Shown: positions 25,796 through 34,100 of the stretch, piece by piece
Numbering within the stretch: the first letter of the stretch is position 1
Layout: every line of letters starts with the position of its first letter
Assembly: GCF_900107965.1 (NCBI RefSeq)
Contig: NZ_FNVU01000006.1
Location: 265,337 to 329,336 of the forward strand
Source: Actinacidiphila yanglinensis
GTDB taxonomy: Bacteria; Actinomycetota; Actinomycetes; Streptomycetales; Streptomycetaceae
Reading direction: 5' to 3'
DNA length: 64,000 bases
The notes under the pieces: model-generated
What the model was told of the DNA's origin: nothing
The model's input: only the letters and a program-made list of their open reading frames with translations
The model's database searches: none
Program-made: the position numbers and the translations under genes

Positions 25796-25846
25796 TTGAC
25801 ACCACGCATCCAACCCCCTGACACTGCCCGCTGCTTGGTAACGTTC
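25796..25846 (+). promoter_or_regulatory. Second, rightward promoter-like element with the same operator
   Basis: Plus-strand TTGACA (25796-25801), 18-bp spacer, GACACT (25820-25825), then 8 nt to an exact copy of the 13-bp box CTTGGTAACGTTC (25834-25846). No rightward gene follows; the next gene on this strand starts at 26820. It may be a leftover of a divergent gene, or a second operator for looping. Confidence 0.4.
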
Positions 25847-25975
25847 ACGCAACACCGCGGTTCATCGGGCACGGCTCATCGGGACGGGTCACGTGGCGGA
25901 AGGGTGCCGGGCAGCGGCGACCCGGGGGTCAGGGACCTGCGCGACGATCAGACGAGCTTCCGACTGTCCGGTCCT

Positions 25976-26542
25976 TCACCCGAGACGTCGACCGCTCCCG
26001 CGGGTGGTCCGTCGGAGATGGGGGCGGGAGGGGGTGGGGAGCCAGGTGAGGGTGAGGCCAGCGCCGTCGGGGAGGGCGTGCCAGCGGGCGGCGAAGTCGT
26101 CCAGCCGGGCGAGGATCCGCGCCACGAGGGGGGACTCGCGCAGGCCGGGCTGGGTGGCCTCCATCTCGGCGACCCAGTGCGGGAGTTCGGCGACGAGTCC
26201 CGCGCGCAGTTCCCACAGCGGAAGGCAGTAGGACGCGAGGTTTTCGGAGCGGGCCATGTCGGCGTGCTCGGCCGCGGTCGGCGAGCGCTTCGCCTCACGA
26301 CGGGCCTGGCGCCGTTTGAGCGCCGGGTCGGCGGGCCAGAACAGGTTGTTCCACCCGGCGGCGATCCGGCCGAAGACGCCCCCGGACAGTCCCGCCTCGG
26401 CCTCGACCAGGAAGTGCACGGCGTCGTGCGGCAGATGGTCGTGGTATCCCGGGCCCTGCCGCGGCGCCAGCTCCGGGCCGTGCTCGCGGACCACCGCCAT
26501 CCGGTACCGCCGCCCGCCGAGCTTCGTGAACGTCACGTCCAT
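25976..26542 (-). CDS. Conserved hypothetical protein
   Basis: 188 aa, soluble, no signal or membrane segment. It begins MDVTFTKLGGRRYRMAVVREHGPELAPR; an HDHLPHDAVHFLVEAE stretch (His-rich, followed by acidic residues) is the most distinctive part. The middle is helical and charged (PALKRRQARREAKRSP), the C-terminus reads LTWLPTP. I do not recognise a named family; comparable proteins occur in streptomycete genomes. ATG 26542 was chosen as the start of the recognisable domain. Codon use matches its neighbours. Confidence 0.7.
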   Translation of the reverse strand: MDVTFTKLGGRRYRMAVVREHGPELAPRQGPGYHDHLPHDAVHFLVEAEAGLSGGVFGRIAAGWNNLFWPADPALKRRQARREAKRSPTAAEHADMARSENLASYCLPLWELRAGLVAELPHWVAEMEATQPGLRESPLVARILARLDDFAARWHALPDGAGLTLTWLPTPSRPHLRRTTRGSGRRLG

Positions 26543-26819
26543 ACCGGCCACGCTACGACCGCGCCCGCACGCTCCGCACCGGCTTTTCCGCTGCCCGCCG
26601 CCTGCGCCGCGCCCGAGCCGACAACGCACCGGCCGCTCGCCGACCGCAGGCCCCCCACACCGCGGACCTGCGGGAACACCTCCCACCTTCGCCGACAACC
26701 GTCGGTTGTCGAGCGGGACCGATGGCTGTTGGACGGGGGTCGGGGCGTGCCGCTTTGCTGGTCGTACGCCCGCCGGACACGAGGTCGGCGGGCGACGGAT
26801 CGGCAGAGGAGGCAGCGAC

Positions 26820-27740
26820 ATGAAGGCGCTCGTCGCAACGGGGGACGCACAGCGGTCCGTGGTCGTCGAGGAGGTGCCCGAGCCGCGGCCGGGCCCGGAC
26901 GTAGCCCTGGTGCGGGTGGCCGCGTTCTCGGTCAACCGCGGGGAGACCTTCCAGCTGGAGCGGCCCAGGGCGGGGTGGCGGCCCGGCAAGGACGTCGCCG
27001 GGGTGGTGGTGCGGGCGGCGCGGGACGGCTCGGGTCCGGGCGCCGGCACCCGGGTGGTCGGGCACCCGCCGCAGGCGGGGTGGGCGGAGCTGGCGGCGGT
27101 GCCGACCGCGTCGCTCGCCGCGCTTCCGGAGCCGGTGACCGCGACGACGGCGGCGGCCCTCCCGCTGGCCGGGCTGACCGCGCTGCGGCTGGTCCGCACC
27201 GCCGGGCCGCTGGTCGGGCGGCGGTTGCTGCTGACCGGCGCGTCGGGCGGGGTCGGCCACTACGTGGTGGAGCTGGCCGCGGCGGCCGGCGCCCGGGTCA
27301 CTGCCGTCACCGGCTCCGCCGAGCGCGGGCGGCGCCTGCTGGAGCTGGGTGCGCGGGAGATCGTGCACGAAGTGGCGGACGCGGAGGGGCCGTTCGACCT
27401 GGTGCTGGAGTCCGTCGGCGGGAAGAGCCTGCCGACGGCGCTGGCCCGGCTGGCGCCGCGCGGCACGCTGGTCTGGTTCGGCCAGGCCTCCCGCGTCCCG
27501 GTCACCCTCGACTTCTTCGACTTCTTCTCCGGGCCGGAGTCGGCGGTGCTGCGGCACTTCCACTACGAGCACTTCGACACGCCGTTCGGCCAGGACCTGG
27601 CGACGCTCGTGGACCTGGTCGACCGCGGCCGCCTGCACCCGGAGATCGGCCTGGTCGCCGACTGGGCCGACACGGCCTCGGTGCTGGACCGGCTGCGCGA
27701 GCGGCAGGTGCGCGGCAACGCGGTCCTCACCGTCGGCTGA
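26820..27740 (+). CDS. Zinc-type alcohol dehydrogenase / quinone oxidoreductase family protein
   Basis: 306 aa of the medium-chain dehydrogenase superfamily. The N-terminal GroES-like domain (1-~110) has GPDVALVRVAAFSVNRGE and PGKDVAGVVV, and the Rossmann domain carries LLLTGASGGVGHYVVELAAAAGARV. Catalytic-zinc cysteines are absent, which points to the NADPH:quinone reductase branch. GAGGA lies before the ATG at 26820. It is followed 75 bp later by an NTF2-like gene in the same direction. Confidence 0.88.
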   Translation: MKALVATGDAQRSVVVEEVPEPRPGPDVALVRVAAFSVNRGETFQLERPRAGWRPGKDVAGVVVRAARDGSGPGAGTRVVGHPPQAGWAELAAVPTASLAALPEPVTATTAAALPLAGLTALRLVRTAGPLVGRRLLLTGASGGVGHYVVELAAAAGARVTAVTGSAERGRRLLELGAREIVHEVADAEGPFDLVLESVGGKSLPTALARLAPRGTLVWFGQASRVPVTLDFFDFFSGPESAVLRHFHYEHFDTPFGQDLATLVDLVDRGRLHPEIGLVADWADTASVLDRLRERQVRGNAVLTVG

Positions 27741-27815
27741 CACCCCCGGCGTTCCGGGCCGTTCCCTCCCCTGCTTCCCTACTCCCGCACAGCACTTGCC
27801 CCTGAGGAGCACACG

Positions 27816-28265
27816 ATGAGCACCACGAACAGCACGAACACCCGCACCGCCGAGGCCAAGGCCGTCGTCGTCCGCTACGTCGAGGCGGTCCGCGACGGCG
27901 ACCTCGCGGTCATCCGTGACAGCTTCGCCGAGGACGCGGTCTGGATCTACCCGGGCGAGCTGTCGATCTCGGGCCGCTGGGAGGGCCGCGACCACATCGT
28001 CGACGACTTCCTCGGCGGCATGGGCACCCGGCTGAAGGAGGGCGCGCCGCTGGTCATCGAGCTGACCAACGTCGTGGCCGAGGGCGACCAGGTGGTGGCC
28101 GAGTGGTCGTCGAAGGGCACCACGGCCGCCGGTGACGCGTACGACAACCGCTGCAGCGGCACCTACACCGTCCGCGACGGCCGGATCGTCGAGGTCCGCG
28201 AGTACGCCGACACCCACCACGTGGCGAGGACGCTGCTGGCCGGGGACGCTCCGGCGGCGCGGTGA
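27816..28265 (+). CDS. SnoaL/NTF2-like protein (ketosteroid isomerase fold)
   Basis: 149 aa. The cone-shaped alpha+beta fold is recognisable from VVRYVEAVRDGDLAVIRDSFAEDAVWIYPG, SGRWEGRDHIVDDFLGGM, VVAEGDQVVAEWSSKG and YTVRDGRIVEVREYADTHHV. Members are isomerases, cyclases or uncharacterised binding proteins; no function can be fixed here. GAGGAG precedes the ATG by 6 nt. Possibly co-transcribed with the oxidoreductase; a very strong hairpin follows. Confidence 0.85.
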   Translation: MSTTNSTNTRTAEAKAVVVRYVEAVRDGDLAVIRDSFAEDAVWIYPGELSISGRWEGRDHIVDDFLGGMGTRLKEGAPLVIELTNVVAEGDQVVAEWSSKGTTAAGDAYDNRCSGTYTVRDGRIVEVREYADTHHVARTLLAGDAPAAR

Positions 28266-28278
28266 GGACGGCGGTACG

Positions 28279-28325
28279 GCCGTGGGGCCCGGGCGCGCGG
28301 ACAAGACGCGCCCGGGCCCCACGGC
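28279..28325. terminator. 19-bp perfect-stem hairpin between convergent genes
   Basis: Arms 28279-28297 and 28307-28325 with a 9-nt loop, every position paired. It lies 13 bp after the NTF2-like stop and 31 bp from the stop of the converging GH59 gene, so it can serve both directions. Confidence 0.8.
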
Positions 28326-28356
28326 TGACCGTGATTCCCATCGACCTGACAGTGCG

Positions 28357-30768
28357 TCAGGAGGGCAGCTTCCACTGCTGGTTCGCGCCGCCGTTGCAGT
28401 CCCACAGCTCGAGCTGGGTGCCGTTGGTGGTGTTGGAGGCGGGATCGTCCAGGCAGCGCCCGCTGGCCGGGTTGTAGAGGGTGCCGATCTGCGGGAGCCA
28501 CTGCTGGTTGCCGCCACCGTTGCAGTCCCACAGCTCGGTCAGGGTGCCGTTGGCGGTGCCGGCGCCGGTGGCGTCCAGGCACTTGCCGTTGATCCGGACC
28601 GTGCTGTCGGACCCCACCGTCCAGTTCTGCGCGCCGGTGCCGTTGCAGTCCCAGATCTGCACCGCGGTGCCGTTGGCGGACGAACCGTTGTCGTCGTCCA
28701 GGCACTTGTTGCTGCCCGCGCCGGAGACGATCGGGCCGGTGGGTGTACCGGTGGAGCCGACCGGGGTGACGGTGAGGTTGTCGAACTGGTCGGTCTGGTA
28801 GCCGCTGGTGCCCAGGCCGACCATGCCGCTGGCGTACGAGGAGTCGGTGGCCGAGCCGACGGTGGTCCCGTCGACCGCCGCGGTGAGCTGGGTGCCGTTG
28901 ACGGTCAGCGCGAGGTGGTGCCAGGAGCCGGTGCCGAGCGCGGTGGTGGTGCCGGAGGCCAGCGTGCTCTGGGTGCCGCCGGAGCTGTTCCGCAGGATCG
29001 ACCAGGCGCCGGTGTTGGAGACCTGGAGGTAGTAGGCGTCGATGTCGGCGGGGTCGAAGCCGCGCTGGTTGCCGACCCGGGCCAGGAGCTGCACCGCGCC
29101 GGCCTGCCGGATCAGCGTGTCCGCGGCCACGGTGTAGTTCGCCCATCCCGGCCCGCCGCCGAAGGTGTAGGGGGCGGAGTCGCCGTCCCATTCGATCGGC
29201 TTGGTCGCGGCCTGCTGGGTGACGCACTGTCCGGAGCGCCCGCCGGCGCAGCCGGTGACCTCGAAGGCGCCCTGCATCTGGGAGAGGTAGGTGGGCTGCT
29301 GGCCGGCGTGGTCGCTGTCGAAGCTGTCGGAGTACGGCAGCGGCTGCGACGTGGCGGCCGGCCCCTGGGCGGTGCTCCTGCCCTGCCCGGTGGTCGTGGT
29401 CAGCGTGTAGACGTAGCCGGGCTGGACGGTGAGCGAGTAGGCGCCGCCGGACGGGGTCAGGGTGGACTGCTGGACCAGGTTGTCCCCGGAGGTTGCGCTG
29501 TTCACGTTGGTGGCCCACACGTGCACCGCCCCGGTGGACAGCCCGCCGGAGACGTGGACGTTGACGGTCTGCGCCGCGGTGGCGGTGGTGGCCTCGATGA
29601 CCGTGGAGTAGTCGCTGCCGCTTGCCGACTTCAGCGTGACGTAGCTGCCGTTGGACTCGCTGCCGCCGAGGTAGCCGGAGCCGGCGTCGACGAACTTCCA
29701 GCCGGGCGAGGTGAACTGGGTGATCTGGGCGGTGGCCCACAGGTTCTTCCCGACGCTGTAGGCCCCGGAGTAGGGCTGGTTGGCGAGGACCAGTCCGTCG
29801 GTGTCGTACGGCAGGTTCGGGTAGACGGCGGCGGCGATCGGCCAGTTGACGTAGGCGGTGAGCTTCCCGTCGATGTAGCCGCGGGTGAAGGAGCGGATCA
29901 GGGCGGGGGCGCCGGAGTCGCGGTCCTGGGAGCCGTTCTCGCTGGCCCACAGCGGCTTGCCGGTGCCGACCGCGGTGCTGGTGCTCGGGCACGTGTCGGC
30001 GCTGCCGCCGTCACCGCCCGCGCACGGGTAGTGGGCGCCGATGACGGAGACGCTGGCGGCGAACGCGGAGTTGGACGCGACGTCGTTGGCCACCGACCAG
30101 TCGCTGTCGGCGCCGACGATCTGGGTGCCGGAGTAGCCGTTGCTGTTCAGGGCGGCGCGCAACTGCTCGTACCAGGCGATGTTGTAGCCCCGCTCGTTCC
30201 AGCCGCCGAGGTAGTCGATGGTCAGGCCGTGGGACTTGGCGCAACCGAGCCAGCTGACCAGGTAGTTGACGGTGTCGGTGGACCAGAAGTTGCCGCCGCC
30301 GAGGTAGCCGGGAGCGCCCCACGCCAGGCCGTAGAGCTTGATCGCGGGATTGCGGGCCTTGGCCTGCTCCATCAGCCACCACTCGTAGCCGGTGCTGCAG
30401 TCGACGGTGCCCGCGGTGTGCTCGTGGCTCGACTCCGAGCCGTCGGTGGAGTTGGTGTCTCCGCCGATCTCGACCTTGAAGATCTGCAGGTCCGCGCCGG
30501 AGCCGGGCTTGAAGAGGTAGTCGAGGATCTGCTGCTGCTGGGCGGCCGGGTAGTCGGCCAGCAGCCGGCTGTTGCCGCCACCGCCGCTGATCGCCCCGAT
30601 GCCGTCGAAGGTGCGGCCGCCGCTGGTGCCGTCGACGGAGATCGTGGTGGTGGTGGCCGCACCGGCCGGGGCCGCGGCCGCACCGAGGCCGAGGGCGGCG
30701 AGCACGGCGAGGATGACGGCGGCGACCACCGTCCGGCGTGAGGAGCCGGACAGGGCGTGTCTGCGCAT
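28357..30768 (-). CDS. Secreted GH59 galactosylceramidase-like glycosidase with ricin-type lectin
   Basis: 803 aa. Signal peptide 1-~37 (ending PAGA-A). The catalytic domain matches GH59: FDGIGAISGGGGNSRLL (54-70), ILDYLFKPGSGADL, KVEIGGDTNSTDGSE, GYEWWLMEQAKARNP. The acid/base Glu192 lies in YLGGWNERGYN and the nucleophile Glu277 in PLWASENGS. A beta-sandwich and a concanavalin-like domain follow (~410-665), then a ricin B trefoil with three repeats (~675-803). GH59 hydrolyses beta-galactosides, classically galactosylceramide. AAGGAA is present 6 nt before ATG 30768; the frame extends further upstream to 31023 but without signal peptide or RBS. It is divergent from the GH95-like gene. Confidence 0.92.
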   Translation of the reverse strand: MRRHALSGSSRRTVVAAVILAVLAALGLGAAAAPAGAATTTTISVDGTSGGRTFDGIGAISGGGGNSRLLADYPAAQQQQILDYLFKPGSGADLQIFKVEIGGDTNSTDGSESSHEHTAGTVDCSTGYEWWLMEQAKARNPAIKLYGLAWGAPGYLGGGNFWSTDTVNYLVSWLGCAKSHGLTIDYLGGWNERGYNIAWYEQLRAALNSNGYSGTQIVGADSDWSVANDVASNSAFAASVSVIGAHYPCAGGDGGSADTCPSTSTAVGTGKPLWASENGSQDRDSGAPALIRSFTRGYIDGKLTAYVNWPIAAAVYPNLPYDTDGLVLANQPYSGAYSVGKNLWATAQITQFTSPGWKFVDAGSGYLGGSESNGSYVTLKSASGSDYSTVIEATTATAAQTVNVHVSGGLSTGAVHVWATNVNSATSGDNLVQQSTLTPSGGAYSLTVQPGYVYTLTTTTGQGRSTAQGPAATSQPLPYSDSFDSDHAGQQPTYLSQMQGAFEVTGCAGGRSGQCVTQQAATKPIEWDGDSAPYTFGGGPGWANYTVAADTLIRQAGAVQLLARVGNQRGFDPADIDAYYLQVSNTGAWSILRNSSGGTQSTLASGTTTALGTGSWHHLALTVNGTQLTAAVDGTTVGSATDSSYASGMVGLGTSGYQTDQFDNLTVTPVGSTGTPTGPIVSGAGSNKCLDDDNGSSANGTAVQIWDCNGTGAQNWTVGSDSTVRINGKCLDATGAGTANGTLTELWDCNGGGNQQWLPQIGTLYNPASGRCLDDPASNTTNGTQLELWDCNGGANQQWKLPS

Positions 30769-31169
30769 GGGGGGTTCCTTTCGGGTACGGGCGAAAGGGA
30801 GCAGAACGGAGCACATCGGCGGAGCACCTGTGGGGAAACGTTCGGATACGTTGCCGAGCTGATCAGAAGTCAGCAGAACCAAGCGCGTGAACATGACACT
30901 GCCGCACCCGGGTGAAGTCAAGGGATCCGACCGAAGTGCCGACCGGCCCGGCGGGAACGGGCCAAGTCCGCCCGAGCCGGGGTCTTTACGGCGGCACTTC
31001 CGATGCATTACAACGGCAGTCATCCGATGTTAAATGGCGGCGTCACGAGGTACGCGCGTGACGTGCGTCAACTGCGCCCGGGGAACGGCGTATTCATCGG
31101 AGCACTAGCCGGAGCGCGGTAGGCGTTCCGGCGGGAACCCGGTCGAGCGTCGTTCAGCCTGGAGGCATC
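30769..31169. promoter_or_regulatory. Divergent regulatory region between the GH59 and GH95-like genes
   Basis: 400 bp without a gene. It holds AACGTTCGGATACGTT at 30838-30853 (two AACGTT/TACGTT half-site-like boxes, near the GH59 side), a 7-bp inverted repeat CGTCACG (31041-31047)/CGTGACG (31057-31063), and a rightward promoter candidate TTACAA (31008-31013), 16 bp, TTAAAT (31030-31035) in a locally AT-rich patch. Confidence 0.45.
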
Positions 31170-34100
31170 GTGCACGTCATCTCCCGTAGTCGAAGAGCTC
31201 CGCTGCGGCGGGCTCTCGCGCTCTGGTCGGCGCTGCTCGCCGCGCTGGCGACCTTCGTCCTGGCCGGCTCCGGCGCGGCGCGGGCGGCCACCGGCGCGGC
31301 CCCCGCCGGGACTCCCACCGGCGCCACCACCGCATGGCGGAACGGGGCGTTCCAGCTCGACCCGACCGCGGTGGCGGCCCGCTCCGACATCGTGCTCGGC
31401 GCGCCGAACAGCGACCCGACCGCGTCGATGCCGCTGGGCAACGGGTCGCTGGGCGTGGCCGCCTGGGCGGCCGGCGGCTTCACCGCGCAGCTCAACCGCT
31501 CCGACACCATGCCGGACCGCAAGTCGCCCGGGCAGCTCACCATCCCCGGCCTGTCCGTGATCTCGCACGCCGCGGACTTCAGCGGGCGGCTCGACCTCAC
31601 CGACGGCGTACTGCGCGAGTCCGGCGGCGGCATGTCGCTGAAGGCGTGGGTCGCCACCGGCAAGGACGAGCTGGTCGTCGACGTCTCCGGCGCCGACCCG
31701 TCGATCGCGCAGACCGCGACGATCAACCTGTGGTCCGGTCGCAAGCCCGTCGCGGCCGTCTCCGGCACCACCGGCACCCTGGCCGAGACGTGGACCGACG
31801 GCGGCCCGCCGATCGGCAGCGGCCAGACCTTCGGCTCGCTCGCCGCGATCACCGCGGGCGGCCGCCAGGTCAGCACCACCGTGGCGAGCCCGACCCAGGT
31901 CAGGACCACCTTCAAGCCGAAGGCCGACGGCACCTTCCGCGTCGTGGTCGCCTCCCCCGGCTGGAAGGGCGGTGACGCCGCGAAGACCGCGGCGCAGGTG
32001 ATCGGCCACGACGCGACCGCCGGCGAGACCTCGCTGCTGTCCGCGCAGGACCGCTGGTGGAAGCAGTTCTGGACGCACTCCGGCCTGGTCGAGATGAACT
32101 CCGCCGACGGCAGCGCCGCCTACATCGAGAACCTGCGCACGCTGTACCTCTACGAGGAGGCGGCGTCGATGAAGAAGGGCATCTACCCGGGCAGCCAGGC
32201 CGGCGAGGCCGACATGTTCGCCTGGGACAAGGACACCCAGACCTGGACCCCCTCGGCGTACTGGCTGTGGAACCTGCGCACCCAGATCGCGGCGAACATG
32301 TCCTCGGGCAACTACGCCCTGAACACCCCCGTCTTCGACATGTACGCCGACGACACCCCGCAGATCGAGGCCTGGACGAAGCTCGCCATGGGCGGGCTGC
32401 CCGGCTCCTGCGTGCCCGAGACGATGCGCTTCAACGGCAACGGGCTGGACATCCCCACCGGCAACTGCAGCGAGGCCAGCTCGCCGAACTGGAACGCGCT
32501 GGACATCTCCAGCGGCCCCGAGGTCGCGCTGTACATGTGGGAGCAGTACCAGGCCACCGGGGACAAGGCCGCGCTGGCGAAGTACTTCCCCTTCATGAAG
32601 TCCACCCTCGCCTTCCAGCTGGCGTACCAGAGCGTCGGCAAGGACGGCCTGCTGCACGCGAACGCCAACGCGCACGAGACGCAGTGGGCGGTGCAGGACC
32701 CGACCACCGACATCGCGGTCGACCGGACCCTGTTCCCGATCATCACGCAGGCCGCGCAGGTGCTCGGCACCGCGCACACCTCCGACGCGGCGCTCCTGAA
32801 GCAGGTCGCCAAGGCCGAGACGGAGATCCCGCCGTACCCGCGCACCGACCAGGCCACCCGCACCCAGCTGCTCAACCCGGACTACACGCAGGCCGAGACG
32901 CAGGCCGCGGACGCCACCGGGACCGACATGATCGCGATCTCGTACGAGCCGGCCGCCCAGCGCCGCAACGGCGAGAACATCGAACTGGAACCGCTGTGGC
33001 CGTGGAACACGGTCAGCGACCAGGACAGCAACCTCTTCTCGCTGGAGCAGCGTTCCTACGACCACCGGCCCAACAAGGGCGGTAACGACTGGTCGATGGA
33101 CGCGATCGACGCGGCCCGGCTGCAGGACCCGGCCGAGGTGCGCGCCGACCTCGTCTCGATCACCGAAGGCCACCAGGTCTACCCGAACGGCTTCGCCGAC
33201 CTCGGCAACACCGTGGGCTACCAGCCCTACATCGAGCAGGAGTCGGGCGTGGCCACCGCGGTCGGCGAGGCGCTCGCGCAGGACTACGACGGCATCGTCC
33301 GCTTCGCACCGGCCTGGCCGAGCGACTGGGACGGCAGCGGCAGCGTCTACGTCCAGCACAATGACAAGGTCGACGTGCAGGTGCAGGGCGGCAAGCTGGT
33401 CACCGCCGCGATCGAGGCGGGCAGCACCGGCACCCTGAAGGTGAAGAACCCCTGGCCCGGACAGCGGGTCGAGGTGGTGGACGGCCGCAGCGGCCGCACC
33501 GTGGTCGCCCCCGGCACCGCGGACCTGATCAACGTGCCGGTCCGCAAGGGCGGTTCGTACCTCGTCCAGCAGGTCGCCGCGCCCACCAAGGCCCTGCCGT
33601 ACGCGCCGGTCACCGGCAGCGCCCCGACGGCCGCACGCCACCTCGGCGGCGTACGCATCGGCCTCGACGCGACCGCGCAGTCCGGTACCTCCACGGTCGG
33701 CACGGTGCTCGGCGGCACCAACACCGACGACGGCCTCACCCAGCTCGACTACGCCGGCTCCACCGGCGCCACCACGCAGGCCGCCACCGTGGCCGGCCTG
33801 ACCGCGCGCACCACCGGCACCGGGACCGGCGGCGCGGGCAGCGACCTGTACTTCGGCATCGGCGACGACACCGCCGCCACCGGCGACTACGACGCGAAGG
33901 TGACCGTCTCCTACTACGACTCCGGCACCGGCACCCTCGCGCTGCAGTACGACGCGGGACCCGGCCACCCCTACCAGCAGGCGGCGACCACCGTCGCACT
34001 GCACGACACGAAGACCTGGAAGACGGCCGAATTCAGCGTGACCGGCGCGTACTTCGGCGGGCTGGAGAACGCCGGCGCCGACCTGCGGCTGCACTCCGCC

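Noticed and set aside
30769..31023. An N-terminal extension of the GH59 enzyme
   Set aside because: The extension lacks conservation and would bury the signal peptide; ATG 30768 has an RBS.
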